Part shown: piece after piece, positions 36,398 through 46,036 of the stretch
How positions within the stretch are numbered: the first letter of the stretch is position 1
Layout: each line of letters begins with the position of its first letter
From: Chitinivorax sp. PXF-14
GTDB lineage: Bacteria; Pseudomonadota; Gammaproteobacteria; Burkholderiales; SCOH01
Direction: 5' to 3'
DNA length: 64,000 nt
NCBI RefSeq assembly: GCF_040812015.1
Contig: NZ_JBFNXJ010000015.1
Span: 1-64,000 of the forward strand
The notes under the pieces: model-generated
The model's database searches: none
What the model was told of the DNA's origin: nothing
Seen by the model: only the letters and a program-made list of their open reading frames with translations
Translations under genes and position numbers: made by a program

Positions 36398-37120
36398 TCA
36401 TTCCTTGACCACCCTCAACAGACCTTCCAGCACCAGATTTTCCACCAGCAATACCTTGAGATTGAGATACGGGCGCAGCAGATGCGCATCGCCGCCGGAC
36501 AGCACGCAAACGCTCACCGGGCAGCCCGACAGCTTCATTTCGCCCGCCATGCGGCTGACGCCGCCGATCAACGCTTGCATGATGCCGCCGTGAATGGCAT
36601 CGGCCGTGTTGCCCGGAAATGGCGTGAAACTGCCGCTGCGGCTGCCCAGATCGGCGGTGCCGCCAGCCAGCGCCTGCTGCATGAGCCGGAAACCGGGCGC
36701 GATGATACCACCGAGATGCTGGCCGCTTGCAGCCAGCGCATCCACCGTCATGGCCGTGCCGACGTTGACCACCAGGCAATTGCCCTCATGCAGGCTGTGC
36801 GCCGCCAGCAGCGCAGCCCAGCGATCCGCGCCGAGCTGAGGTGGATCGGCATAGCCGTTGCGCACCCCGAGCCGGCTGCCGCTCGGCGTCAGCCAATCGA
36901 CCGGCAGCCGCCAGATCAGCGCCAGCCGCTCCATCGTCGCCTTGACCTCGGGCCCGGCGACATTGCAGCCGACCACGCGCCGCGGCGTGGGCAGTGCGGC
37001 CCACTGCACCGCCAGCCCATCGAGCGCGGCGTGATCGGCGCTGCCGCGCCCCAGCCATTGCTCGCCATCGTGAAACGCCCATTTGACACGCGTATTACCG
37101 GCATCGATCAGTAGCCACAT
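36398..37120 (-). CDS. coaX: Type III pantothenate kinase
   Basis: Phosphorylates pantothenate, the first step of CoA synthesis, and so uses the product of the panB/panC genes at the other end of this window. The 240-aa ASKHA-fold protein has LLIDAGNTRVKWA (phosphate loop), LGADRWAALLAA with the GADR motif, and VVNVGTAMTVDAL. It lies between birA (20-nt gap) and the SPOR gene, likely one operon. Confidence 0.94.
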   Translation of the reverse strand: MWLLIDAGNTRVKWAFHDGEQWLGRGSADHAALDGLAVQWAALPTPRRVVGCNVAGPEVKATMERLALIWRLPVDWLTPSGSRLGVRNGYADPPQLGADRWAALLAAHSLHEGNCLVVNVGTAMTVDALAASGQHLGGIIAPGFRLMQQALAGGTADLGSRSGSFTPFPGNTADAIHGGIMQALIGGVSRMAGEMKLSGCPVSVCVLSGGDAHLLRPYLNLKVLLVENLVLEGLLRVVKE

Positions 37121-37139
37121 TGCCGTCAGCCCAAGCTCA

Positions 37140-38117
37140 TCATGATTTCGCGCGCAGGCTCAACTCGCCCACCCGCACCGTTTCCACCCCGGCGCCGCCG
37201 TCGACCAGCAGCGCGCCGTCGGCATCGACCCCGAGCACCGCCACCGCGCGGCGCAATCCGCTCGGCGCGAGCAGGTCGACCTCGCGCCGATGAAACAGGT
37301 GGCGAGCCTGCCAGTCGCCCAGCAGGCCGGCAAAGCCATCTCGCTCGAAACGCGCCAGCACCACCGCCAGCTCGCCCAGCACGGCGGCCAGCAGGCGGTT
37401 GCGCGGCACCGCGCCCATGCCGGCCTGGGCCAGATCGGTGACGGTCTGGTCAATGGTGGCCTGAGTGGCGGCGGACAGCCGGCAATTGATACCGATGCCG
37501 ATCACCGCACAGGACGGCCCGAGCGCATCGCCCTGGACCTCGATCAGCACGCCGGCGAGCTTTCTGCCCTGATACAGCACGTCGTTGGGCCACTTGAGGC
37601 CAGCCCCCTGCACGCCGAGCTGTTCGAGCGCCTGCACGATGGCGAGGCCCACCGCCAGGCTCAACCCGGACAGTTGCGCCACGCCGAACGGGAAACGCCA
37701 CAGCAGCGAGAACATCAGGCTGCCGCCGAGCTCGCCCTGCCAGCGGCGCCCCAGCCGGCCACGGCCAGCGGTCTGCCGCTCCGCCGCGATCACGGTGCCA
37801 TGGGCGGCCCCGACGGCGGCGCGCTGCATCAACAGTGTATTGGTCGAATCGATCTCGTCGTGCAGCTCGACGTGAAAGCGCGCCGCGCTGGCGCCCTGTG
37901 CCTCGGCGATGCGCTGGCCGTCGAGCCAGTCGATCGGCGCCGCGAGCCGGTAGCCACGGCCGCGCACCGAGTACAGCTCGACGCCGGCCGCTTCCACCCC
38001 CTGCAGCGCCTGCCAGATGCTGGCGCGCGACAGGTCGAGCCGCTGCGCCAGTGCCTCACCGGAATGAAAGGCACCGTCGGCGAGCAGTCTCAGTACGGCG
38101 AAGCTATGAGCGTTCAA
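37140..38117 (-). CDS. birA: Biotin-protein ligase/biotin operon repressor
   Basis: Attaches biotin to carboxyltransferase carrier proteins. At 325 aa it has the N-terminal winged helix (GEALAQRLDLSRASIWQALQ) as well as the catalytic domain: IDSTNTLLMQ, GRGRLGRRWQG that closes on biotinyl-AMP, and LKWPNDVLYQGRKLAGVL. The helix-turn-helix implies it is also a biotin-sensing repressor. First gene of birA-coaX-SPOR. Confidence 0.94.
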   Translation of the reverse strand: MNAHSFAVLRLLADGAFHSGEALAQRLDLSRASIWQALQGVEAAGVELYSVRGRGYRLAAPIDWLDGQRIAEAQGASAARFHVELHDEIDSTNTLLMQRAAVGAAHGTVIAAERQTAGRGRLGRRWQGELGGSLMFSLLWRFPFGVAQLSGLSLAVGLAIVQALEQLGVQGAGLKWPNDVLYQGRKLAGVLIEVQGDALGPSCAVIGIGINCRLSAATQATIDQTVTDLAQAGMGAVPRNRLLAAVLGELAVVLARFERDGFAGLLGDWQARHLFHRREVDLLAPSGLRRAVAVLGVDADGALLVDGGAGVETVRVGELSLRAKS

Positions 38118-38249
38118 GGCAGGAAAGCAGAAAAGGGATCAACTCATCTTAGCACACAGGCAAAGCGCGTCGCGCCTTGTCTGGCGCGCGTTTGCGCGGG
38201 GCGGCGCGGGTTTCGCCCACGCCGCCGGCAGGGACCCGCTGCCTGGCCA

Positions 38250-40322
38250 TCAGATCTTGAAACGCCCGACGATGCCGCGCAGATTCGACGACAGCTGTTC
38301 GAGCTGCTCGACCGCCTTGCCGACCTCGTCCACCGCTTGGCTGTTGTTCTGCGACATCGTGCTGATCTTCTCGATGTTCTGTGCTATGTCGGTGCTGGCA
38401 GCGGCCTGCTCGCTGGTGGCTTCGGCGATCTGCACGATGCTGGTCACCAGGTGCTGGGTGCTGTCGCGCACGCTGTCCATCGAGCGCGCCGCGCGTTGCG
38501 ACAGCTCGCGCCCCGATTCGATCTGGCTGCGCGCGGCGCCCATATCGCTGGCGGCGGTGCCGATCTCCGTCTGGATCGTCTCGACGATGCGCGAGATCTC
38601 CACCGTCGCCTCGGCGGTGCGTGCGGCGAGCTTGCGCACCTCGTCCGCCACCACCGCGAAGCCTCGCCCCTGCTCGCCGGCGCGCGCGGCCTCGATGGCG
38701 GCATTGAGTGCGAGCAGATTGGTCTGTTCGGCAATGTCCTTGATCACGCGCACGATGGTGTTCACCTGCTCGGACTGCTGGCCCAGGCTATCCATGGTTT
38801 CGGACAGCTTGGCGACACGGTCGTTGATCAGCTGGATCTCGTGCGCCACGCCCGTCACGAGCTGCTGACTGTTGGCAGTCTCGGTGCCGGTGGCACGCGC
38901 GGTATGCTCGAAGTCGCGCGCGGTCTCGGCGATGTGCTGGATGCTCACGGTAACCTGTTCGACACTGGCCGCGGTGGCCGTCGCCGCCTCGGCCTGCTGC
39001 GCCGATGCAGCCTCGACACAGTGCGCCGAGCCCGCCAGCTGCTCGGCCGAGCCGCCCACCGCCTCGCTCTGGCTGCGCACGTCGACAAACATGTCGCGCA
39101 GGCTGCCCATGAAGCGGTTGAAATGCGCGGCGGTACGGCCGATCTCGTCCTCGGCGCGGACTTCGAGCCGGCGCGTGAGGTCGCCCTGGCCCGCAGCGAG
39201 CGCCTCCATGGCCGTGGACAGCCGCAGCAGCGGCCGCATCAGCGCGGTCAGGAACAGCGCCAGCAGGCCGATGATGACCAGCGTCATCACCACCCCGACC
39301 AGTACGGCGCGGTTGCGCACCGCGACGGCCTCGGCGACGATCACCGACTGCGGTACCGAGACACCTATCGACCACGGCTCGCCGGTGTCGCCGACGGCGA
39401 TCGGGGTGAAGATGTGCACATAGCCGTCCTTCTCGAACTGCATCGGCTTGCCGCTCTTGACCGCATCGAGCAGGCCCGCGTCGAAGGCCTGCGGCTCGAC
39501 GGGCTTGCCCAGGAGCTTCGGGTCCCTGGCCACCACGTACTGGCCGCCATTGGAGATCAGCGTGACATAGCCCACGCCGAACGGTTTGTACTTGCCGACC
39601 GACTCCTGCAGATTGGCCAGCGGCACGTCGATGGCCGACACGCCGAGGAACTTGCCCGCGCCATCCTTCATGGCGACCACCAGCGAGGACATCAGCACCT
39701 GCTTGCCCTGCACATCGTAGGGGAAGGGCTCGGTCACCGTGTCGCGGCCACGCTGCTTGGGCACGAAATAGAAGTCACCCCAGCCGCTGGATTCATACGC
39801 GGGCTTGTAGCCCTCGGGGTTCTCGCGGAACTTCTCGGCGGCCTTCTGCTGGTCGGCGCCGAGCATGGTGTCCTGCTTGATCTGGTTGTCGGCGCGCGTG
39901 ATGTAGGGCATGTAGCGGCCGGTGGGGTCATGCACGGGCCAGTCCTTGGCGTAGTCGGCATCCTTGCCGTCCATCGCGTTCGGCTCCCACAGCATCCACA
40001 GCCCAGAGGCCTGCGGCACCGACTGGAGCATCCTGATGAGCATCGCGTCGAGCGTCTTTCGCTCGGGGAAATCCTTGCCCTGCATGCCCTGCACCGCCAG
40101 CGCGAGATGCTTGGGCAACTGGTAGCCCCAGGCGAAGTCAGCCGACACCTTCTGCGCATAGGCTTCGGCCTGCTCGCGGGCACGGGCCAGACCCTGCTCC
40201 TCCGACGAGGCATACATCTGCGAGGCGATGATGGCGATCATGACGCCGAAGCCGAGCACGATCGACACCGCGGCAACGATCAGCACCTTGGTGCGCAAAC
40301 TCCAGTCCCGAAAGGCTTTCAT
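38250..40322 (-). CDS. Methyl-accepting chemotaxis protein with double Cache domain
   Basis: A 690-aa chemoreceptor: membrane segment at about 12-32, a periplasmic dCache ligand domain (about 35-330, with [15 protein letters not shown] and [15 protein letters not shown]), a second membrane segment near 340-360, a HAMP region, and the cytoplasmic signalling hairpin with the invariant tip [20 protein letters not shown]. The ligand is likely an amino acid or small carboxylate, as for most dCache receptors, but is not readable here. No chemotaxis kinase genes are near; it is an orphan receptor gene. Confidence 0.93.
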   Translation of the reverse strand: MKAFRDWSLRTKVLIVAAVSIVLGFGVMIAIIASQMYASSEEQGLARAREQAEAYAQKVSADFAWGYQLPKHLALAVQGMQGKDFPERKTLDAMLIRMLQSVPQASGLWMLWEPNAMDGKDADYAKDWPVHDPTGRYMPYITRADNQIKQDTMLGADQQKAAEKFRENPEGYKPAYESSGWGDFYFVPKQRGRDTVTEPFPYDVQGKQVLMSSLVVAMKDGAGKFLGVSAIDVPLANLQESVGKYKPFGVGYVTLISNGGQYVVARDPKLLGKPVEPQAFDAGLLDAVKSGKPMQFEKDGYVHIFTPIAVGDTGEPWSIGVSVPQSVIVAEAVAVRNRAVLVGVVMTLVIIGLLALFLTALMRPLLRLSTAMEALAAGQGDLTRRLEVRAEDEIGRTAAHFNRFMGSLRDMFVDVRSQSEAVGGSAEQLAGSAHCVEAASAQQAEAATATAASVEQVTVSIQHIAETARDFEHTARATGTETANSQQLVTGVAHEIQLINDRVAKLSETMDSLGQQSEQVNTIVRVIKDIAEQTNLLALNAAIEAARAGEQGRGFAVVADEVRKLAARTAEATVEISRIVETIQTEIGTAASDMGAARSQIESGRELSQRAARSMDSVRDSTQHLVTSIVQIAEATSEQAAASTDIAQNIEKISTMSQNNSQAVDEVGKAVEQLEQLSSNLRGIVGRFKI

Positions 40323-40994
40323 TACATGGGGCTCCTGCCATACCAGTTATCGTTATGTCGACGGACACCTCAAAAAACCGCTGCGAACAAAGGCCGGCGC
40401 GTACTCGCGGGCCTTGCCCCACCTGCCGGGCGGGCAAGACGCGAGCGCGCAGGACGGTGTTCGCATTACGGGTTTCCGCCGTGATCCACACATTCGCCCA
40501 CGCCACAGCCGCCATGAGACGGCTTAACTGCTCGCAGACGAATATATTTTTCATCATAGACAACAAATCCCGCCAAGATAGGGCGCAGACGTTGCTTCAC
40601 GCTCGTTAGACCAGCCATTGGCCACCGCCGTGCGGCCCGCGCCATTACGCGCCCGGCGCGCGACCGACCATGCTGGGGCCAGCCGGCCGCGCCCGGTGCT
40701 GCCCGACGAGCCACCCAACGAGCCGATCGACGCGGTGGCCGAGACAGCGACGGACATGCGCCTGCCCGCACGGATCGCAGCGACGGCGCCGGGCACGATC
40801 CCGCTCGGGCCTGACGACAGGCCACCCCGGCAATATCGCACCGCCGCGGCCCGGCACGCCCCGCCCTGCCGCAGACCTGTGCCGCGCCAAGCACCGCGGT
40901 AGGCGGCCTCCTCGCCGCCATCTGGCGCGGCACGCCCTATTACGGAACGCGCTATCGAATTCGCGCACCGTAATGCGGCATGGCACAAATGGGG
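40323..40994. other. Gene-free upstream region of the nir operon
   Basis: About 670 bp with several open frames due to high GC but no credible start, family or codon pattern. An AT-rich stretch at about 40535-40570 may hold the chemoreceptor promoter. The right end leads into the nitrogen-control sites of nirB. Confidence 0.5.
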
Positions 40995-41013
40995 TGCGCC
41001 ATTTCCTGGTGCG
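40995..41013 (+). promoter_or_regulatory. NtrC-type binding site
   Basis: TGCGCCA-TTTCC-TGGTGCG matches the NtrC consensus TGCACCA-N5-TGGTGCA at 12 of 14 positions. It lies 64 bp upstream of the -24 element of the sigma-54 promoter, a suitable enhancer distance. A second overlapping symmetry (GCCATTTCC/GGAAATGGC, 40998-41021) is also perfect. Confidence 0.7.
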
Positions 41014-41076
41014 GAAATGGCCATACGTGTAATTCAGCCATTGATAGATCAGCGCTTTTCCGGCTTTTTAACAAGC

Positions 41077-41093
41077 TGGCACGACCATTGCTT
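41077..41093 (+). promoter_or_regulatory. Sigma-54 promoter of nirB
   Basis: TGGCACG-ACCA-TTGCTT fits the -24/-12 consensus TGGCACG-N4-TTGCW exactly. It is 52 nt before the nirB start. With the NtrC-type box upstream it implies nitrogen-limited, and not anaerobic, control of the operon. Confidence 0.88.
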
Positions 41094-41144
41094 GAAGGAC
41101 ATGCAGAAGACGATGTCTCGATTTTCAGGTTAGTGGAGCAAGCG

Positions 41145-43595
41145 ATGAAAAAACTGAAACTGGTAATGGTCGGCAATGGCATGGCGGGTGTGCGCACCTT
41201 GGAAGAGCTGCTGAAGCTCAACGCCGATCTGTATGAGATCACGGTGTTCGGCGCCGAGCCCTATGCCAACTACAACCGCATCCTGCTGTCGCCGGTGCTG
41301 GCCGGTGAGCAGACCATCAAGGACATCATGCTGAACGATGTCGACTGGTATGCGGAAAACAACATCACCCTGCACCTGAACAAGAAGGTCGTGAAGATCG
41401 ATCGTGCGCGCCGCATCGTTTATGCAGAAGACGGCACGGAAGCCGAATACGACCGCCTGATCATGGCCACCGGCTCCAACCCCTTCATCCTGCCGGTGCC
41501 GGGCAAGGAGCTCGAAGGCGTGATCACCTTCCGCGACATCTACGACGTAGACAAGATGGTCGATGCCTCGAAGAAGTTCAAGCACGCAGTCGTCATCGGC
41601 GGCGGCCTGCTGGGCCTCGAAGCCGCCAACGGCCTCAAGCTGCGCGGCATGAACGTATCCGTCGTGCATATCGCCGAGTGGCTGCTCGAACGCCAGCTCG
41701 ACAAGACCGCCGCCAAGCTCTTGCAGAAGAACCTCGAAGACAAGGGCCTCAACTTCCTGCTGCAGAAGCAGACCTCGGAACTGGTCGGCGACGAGCACGG
41801 CCGCGTCAAGGCAATCCGCTTCAAGGATGGCACCGAAGAGCCGGCCGACCTGGTGGTCATGGCTGTCGGCATCCGCCCCAACGCCGATCTGGCCGAGTCG
41901 ATCGGCCTGCACGTGAACCGCGGCATCGTCGTCAACGACACGATGCAGACCTTCGATCCCCGCATCTACGCCGTCGGCGAGTGCGTCAATCACCGTGGCG
42001 TGGCTTACGGCCTGGTGGCACCGCTGTTCGAAATGGCCAAGGTCGCCGCCAACCACCTGGCGCAGTTCGGCATCGGCCGCTACCAGGGCTCGGTGACCTC
42101 GACCAAGCTCAAGGTGACGGGCATCGACCTGTTCTCGGCCGGCAACTTCATGGGTGACGACAGCACCGAGCAGATCACGCTGTCCGACCCGGTCGGCGGC
42201 GTCTACAAGAAGCTGGTGATCAAGGGCGACCGGCTGGTCGGTGCCTGCCTGTTCGGCGACACCGCCGACGGCGCGTGGTATTTCAAGCTCGTGCGCGAAG
42301 GCCAGAGCATCGCCGAGATCCGCGACCACCTTGCCTTCGGCGAGCGCGACCTGGTCGGCGATGCAGGCCACCAGGGCCAGAATAAGGCCGCCGGCATGCC
42401 CGACGACGCCGAGGTATGCGGCTGTAACGGCGTATGCAAGGGCACCATCGTCAAGGCGATCCGCGAGAAGGGCCTGACCTCGGTCGACGAGATCAAGAAG
42501 CACACCAAGGCAGCATCGAGCTGCGGCTCCTGCGCCGGCCTGTGCGAGCAGATCCTGATCTCCACCGTCGGCGGTGCGGCCGACCTCAAGCCGAAGTCGG
42601 AAAAGGCCATCTGCGGCTGCACCGACCACAACCACGGCAACGTGCGCCGCGCGATCAGGGACAACCACCTGACCAGCATCCCCGAAGTGATGCGCTTCAT
42701 GAGCTGGCGCACGCCGAACGGCTGCTCGACCTGCCGCCCAGCGCTGAACTACTACCTGATCTCGACCTGGCCGGGCGAGGCGAAGGATGACCCGCAAAGC
42801 CGCTTCATCAACGAGCGCGCCCACGCCAACATCCAGAAGGACGGCACCTATTCGGTCGTGCCGCAGATGTTGGGCGGCGTCACCACGCCGGCACAGCTGA
42901 AGAAGATCGCCGAGGTCGCCGAGAAATACAACGTACCGACCGTCAAGGTCACCGGCGGCCAGCGTATCGACCTGCTGGGCATCAAGAAGGAAGACCTAGT
43001 GCCGATGTGGGCCGACCTCGGCATGCCGTCCGGCTACGCCTACGGCAAGTCGATCCGCACCGTGAAAACCTGCGTCGGCGCCGAGCACTGCCGCTTCGGC
43101 ACGCAACGCTCGATGGAGATGGGCATCCAGCTCGAAGAGGAGCTGCACAATATGTGGAGCCCGCACAAGGTCAAGCTCGCCGTCTCCGGCTGCCCGCGCA
43201 ACTGCGCCGAGGCCGGCATCAAGGACGTCGGCGTGATTGGCGTCGATTCCGGCTGGGAGCTGTATGTCGGCGGCAACGGTGGTATCAAGACCGAAGTGGC
43301 GCAGTTCTTCATCAAGGTGAAGACCGCCGAGGAAGTCCGCGAGTACACCGGCGCCTTCCTGCAGCTGTACCGCGAAGAGGCGTTCTACCTCGAGCGCACG
43401 GTGCACTACCTGCACCGCGTCGGCCTCGATCACGTGAAGAAGATCGTGCTCGACGATGCCGAACAGCGTAAGGCGCTGTACGAACGCCTGCTGTACTCGC
43501 TGTCGGTCGAGCAGGACCCCTGGGTCGAGCGCGTCAAGGGCACGGCCAAGCTGGAGTTCATCCCGCTCAAGATCGAGGACAGCGTCCCGGCATAA
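41145..43595 (+). CDS. nirB: NADH-dependent nitrite reductase large subunit
   Basis: Reduces nitrite to ammonium with NADH in the cytoplasm. The 816-aa protein has an FAD/NAD-binding half (MVGNGMAGVRTLEEL, then ATGSNPF and VVIGGGLLGLEAANGL), a BFD-like [2Fe-2S] region (CGCNGVCKGTI, CGSCAGLC) and a sirohaem/[4Fe-4S] domain with CVGAEHC and SGCPRNCAEAG. ATG 41145 has GGAG 7 nt before it. With nirD and narK and the NtrC-type control it should be assimilatory. Confidence 0.96.
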   Translation: MKKLKLVMVGNGMAGVRTLEELLKLNADLYEITVFGAEPYANYNRILLSPVLAGEQTIKDIMLNDVDWYAENNITLHLNKKVVKIDRARRIVYAEDGTEAEYDRLIMATGSNPFILPVPGKELEGVITFRDIYDVDKMVDASKKFKHAVVIGGGLLGLEAANGLKLRGMNVSVVHIAEWLLERQLDKTAAKLLQKNLEDKGLNFLLQKQTSELVGDEHGRVKAIRFKDGTEEPADLVVMAVGIRPNADLAESIGLHVNRGIVVNDTMQTFDPRIYAVGECVNHRGVAYGLVAPLFEMAKVAANHLAQFGIGRYQGSVTSTKLKVTGIDLFSAGNFMGDDSTEQITLSDPVGGVYKKLVIKGDRLVGACLFGDTADGAWYFKLVREGQSIAEIRDHLAFGERDLVGDAGHQGQNKAAGMPDDAEVCGCNGVCKGTIVKAIREKGLTSVDEIKKHTKAASSCGSCAGLCEQILISTVGGAADLKPKSEKAICGCTDHNHGNVRRAIRDNHLTSIPEVMRFMSWRTPNGCSTCRPALNYYLISTWPGEAKDDPQSRFINERAHANIQKDGTYSVVPQMLGGVTTPAQLKKIAEVAEKYNVPTVKVTGGQRIDLLGIKKEDLVPMWADLGMPSGYAYGKSIRTVKTCVGAEHCRFGTQRSMEMGIQLEEELHNMWSPHKVKLAVSGCPRNCAEAGIKDVGVIGVDSGWELYVGGNGGIKTEVAQFFIKVKTAEEVREYTGAFLQLYREEAFYLERTVHYLHRVGLDHVKKIVLDDAEQRKALYERLLYSLSVEQDPWVERVKGTAKLEFIPLKIEDSVPA

Positions 43596-43730
43596 CGGCG
43601 CCCTGCCCCGCGCCAAGCCTGGCGGCCACATCCGGCAGGCCGGCGCGGGGAGGCACACGCAACGGCAACATCGCCAAAACAAGACGCGGCGCTGGCCCAT
43701 CCCCAGCCCGCAGCAGTTGGAGAATATCGC

Positions 43731-44039
43731 ATGACAACCTGGCACAAAGTCTGTTTTCTGACCGAGATCCCGCAACTCGGCGCCCGCGTGGTGCAGCATT
43801 CGAGCGGCGACATCGCCGTGTTCCGCAACAGCGAGGATGAAGTCTTCGCGCTGCACGACAAGTGTCCGCACAAGGGCGGCCCGCTGTCGCAAGGCATCGT
43901 GCACGGCAAGACCGTCACCTGCCCGCTGCACAGCTGGAACATCGACCTGTGCAAGGGCGAAGCCCTGGCCCCCGACATGGGCTGTACCAATCGCTTCGAC
44001 ACCAAGGTCGAGGACGGCGTGATCTATCTGGCCGTGTAA
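43731..44039 (+). CDS. nirD: Nitrite reductase small subunit (Rieske type)
   Basis: A 102-aa partner of NirB. It has an intact Rieske pattern, CPHKGGPLSQG and CPLHSW (C-x-H and C-x2-H), so it probably carries a [2Fe-2S] cluster, unlike NirD proteins that lack these ligands. It is 135 nt after nirB and 89 nt before narK. The nirB-nirD spacer has no gene. Confidence 0.94.
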   Translation: MTTWHKVCFLTEIPQLGARVVQHSSGDIAVFRNSEDEVFALHDKCPHKGGPLSQGIVHGKTVTCPLHSWNIDLCKGEALAPDMGCTNRFDTKVEDGVIYLAV

Positions 44040-44128
44040 CGCACCGGCCCTCCCCCGACATCGCTGCATCGTGCCCCGCAACGGGGCGCGCGGGGCTGCT
44101 TACGCTTGAAAACCCGAAAGGAAACACG

Positions 44129-45349
44129 ATGACCACGCAAAACAAGGGCTTCTGGCAGTCCGGCCACACGCCGACGCTGTTTGCCGCGTTCTTCTATTTC
44201 GATCTGTCGTTCATGGTCTGGTACATCCTCGGCCCGCTCGCGGTGCAGATCGCCGGCGACCTCGGCCTCTCGGCCCAGCAGCGCGGCATGATGGTGGCCA
44301 CGCCCATCCTGTCCGGCGCCCTGCTGCGCATGGCGATGGGCATCACGGTGGACCACCTCGGCCCGAAAAAGGCCGGGCTGATCGGCCAGGCCGTCGTCAT
44401 GGCCGCCCTCGGCACCGCCTGGTTCTTCGGCATCCACAGCTATGAGCAGGCGCTGATGCTGGGCGTGGCGCTCGGCATGGCCGGTGCGGCCTTCGCCGTC
44501 GCGCTGCCGCTGGCCTGCCGCTGGTATCCGCCGCAACACCAGGGCAAGGCCATGGGCATTGCCGGCGCCGGCAACTCGGGCACCGTGCTCGCCGCCCTGT
44601 TCGCCCCCACCCTGGCCGGGATGTTCGGCTGGCAGAACGTGTTCGGCTTCGCGGTGCTGCCGCTCGGCCTGGCCTTCATCGTCTACCTGATGCTGGCCAA
44701 GGATGCGCCGGAGTGCCCGCCCGCCAAGACCTTCGGCGAATACCTGTCGGTGCTGAAGGACAAGGACAGCTGGTGGTTCATGTTCTTCTACAGCATCACC
44801 TTCGGCGGCTTCGTCGGCCTGGCGGGTACCCTGCCCGGCTACTTCCATGACCAGTATGGCCTCGATCCGAAAGTGGCCGGCTTCTACACCGCTGCCTGCG
44901 TGTTCGCCGGCTCGCTGTTCCGCCCGCTCGGCGGCGCCATCGCCGACCGCATCGGCGGCATCAAGGCCCTGCTGACCATGTACACGTTCGCCGCAGCCTG
45001 CATCGCCGTCGTCGGCATCAACCTGCCGTCGAGCTTCGCCGCGCTGGCCTTCTTCGTCGCCGGCATGCTGGCACTCGGCGCCGGCAACGGCTCGGTGTTC
45101 CAGTTGCTGCCGCAGCGCTTCCGCAAGGAGATCGGCGTGATGACCGGGCTGGTCGGCATGGCCGGCGGCATCGGCGGCTTCCTGCTCGCGGCGGGCCTCG
45201 GCCTGGCCAAGCAGGCTACCGGCAGCTACCAGATCGGCCTGTGGCTGTTCGCCAGCCTCGGCCTGGTCGCCTGGTTCGGTCTCTCCAGCGTGAAGACCCG
45301 CTGGCGCACCACCTGGGGTGCCGCCGCCGTCACCGCCGCCAAGGTGTAA
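44129..45349 (+). CDS. narK: Nitrate/nitrite MFS transporter (NarK/NasA family)
   Basis: A 406-aa inner-membrane transporter with twelve expected helices. It carries NNP-family glycine-rich motifs AGAGNSGTVLAALFAP in helix 5 and GMAGGIGGFLLAAGLG in helix 11. In this operon it would import nitrate or nitrite for assimilation. ATG 44129 is preceded by AAAGGAAA. No assimilatory nitrate reductase gene is present in the window. Two terminators follow. Confidence 0.93.
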   Translation: MTTQNKGFWQSGHTPTLFAAFFYFDLSFMVWYILGPLAVQIAGDLGLSAQQRGMMVATPILSGALLRMAMGITVDHLGPKKAGLIGQAVVMAALGTAWFFGIHSYEQALMLGVALGMAGAAFAVALPLACRWYPPQHQGKAMGIAGAGNSGTVLAALFAPTLAGMFGWQNVFGFAVLPLGLAFIVYLMLAKDAPECPPAKTFGEYLSVLKDKDSWWFMFFYSITFGGFVGLAGTLPGYFHDQYGLDPKVAGFYTAACVFAGSLFRPLGGAIADRIGGIKALLTMYTFAAACIAVVGINLPSSFAALAFFVAGMLALGAGNGSVFQLLPQRFRKEIGVMTGLVGMAGGIGGFLLAAGLGLAKQATGSYQIGLWLFASLGLVAWFGLSSVKTRWRTTWGAAAVTAAKV

Positions 45350-45354
45350 CCCGG

Positions 45355-45382
45355 AACCCGCCAGGCAGCCTGGCGGGTTTTG
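45355..45382 (+). terminator. Intrinsic terminator 1 after narK
   Basis: A 12-bp perfect stem AACCCGCCAGGC/GCCTGGCGGGTT with a minimal loop runs into TTTT, 5 nt after the narK stop. Confidence 0.88.
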
Positions 45383-45412
45383 CAGTATCGCTTCCACTAC
45401 CTGTAGCATTTG

Positions 45413-45437
45413 GCGGGGCTTCGGCCCCGCGTTTTTT
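45413..45437 (+). terminator. Intrinsic terminator 2 after narK
   Basis: GCGGGGC-TTCG-GCCCCGC with a UUCG tetraloop is followed by GTTTTTT. Two terminators in a row isolate the nir operon from the GNAT-kinase genes. Confidence 0.9.
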
Positions 45438-45439
45438 CC

Positions 45440-45487
45440 GCAGGCTTATGCGGGCAGCTTGCCACCAGGCCCCCCGCATAAGCCTGC
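45440..45487. repeat. 15-bp inverted repeat before the GNAT gene
   Basis: GCAGGCTTATGCGGG and its exact complement are separated by 18 nt. It follows the double terminator and precedes the GNAT start by 25-60 nt. It may be a regulatory leader hairpin or a dispersed repeat. Confidence 0.55.
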
Positions 45488-45511
45488 CGACGCCGCCACC
45501 ATGGCGGCCTC

Positions 45512-46036
45512 GTGTTCGTGACCATGTTTGCCTACGGAGATCACCGCTTGCGCCCCCACATCGCCATCACCCGAGTCCTGGCCAGCGACGATGGCCCACG
45601 CCAGCTGGTGGCCGAGCTCGATACCCACCTCGCCACGCTCTATCCACCCGAGCAGAACTTCCTCACCCCCATCGCGGCGCTGGCGCAGCCCGGCGTGGCC
45701 TTCCTGGTCGCCCACATCGAGGGTGAGCTGGCGGGCTGCGGCGCCGTGGTCGAGCAGGATGCAGGCTATGGCGAGCTCAAGCGCATCTATGTGCGCCCCG
45801 CATTCCGCGGCCTGGGCGTGGGCAGGCGGCTCGTCGCGGCGCTCGAACAGGCGGCGCTCGAACGCGGCCTGCCCCACCTGAAGCTCGAAACCGGCATCTA
45901 CCAGCCCGAGGCAATCGCCCTCTACCAGCGTTGCGGTTACACGCATTGCAGCCGCTTTGGCGACTACCCCGACAGCGCATCGAGCGTGTTCATGCACAAG
46001 CCGCTGACGGCCGACCTGGCCAGCACCGCGAGATGA
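45512..46036 (+). CDS. GNAT family N-acetyltransferase
   Basis: A 174-aa protein with the GNAT acetyl-CoA-binding motif in VRPAFRGLGVGRRLVAALE (R/QxxGxG/A) and the C-terminal GIYQPEAIALYQRCGY motif. Start is uncertain: ATG at 45512 or 45524, or TTG at 45548, the last having GGAGA 8 nt before it. Its stop overlaps the start of the phosphatase-kinase gene (ATGA), so the two are coupled. Substrate unknown. Confidence 0.86.
   Translation: MFVTMFAYGDHRLRPHIAITRVLASDDGPRQLVAELDTHLATLYPPEQNFLTPIAALAQPGVAFLVAHIEGELAGCGAVVEQDAGYGELKRIYVRPAFRGLGVGRRLVAALEQAALERGLPHLKLETGIYQPEAIALYQRCGYTHCSRFGDYPDSASSVFMHKPLTADLASTAR

Noticed and set aside
37290-40484. A 1064-codon open frame on the plus strand
   Set aside because: It runs antisense through birA and the chemoreceptor gene, is Gly/Arg/His-rich without family features, and exists because high GC in the third codon position keeps the opposite strand open.
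40466-41024. Minus-strand open frames of 155-156 codons upstream of nirB
   Set aside because: Arg/Ala/Gly-rich composition, no ribosome site, and overlap with the sigma-54 regulatory region.
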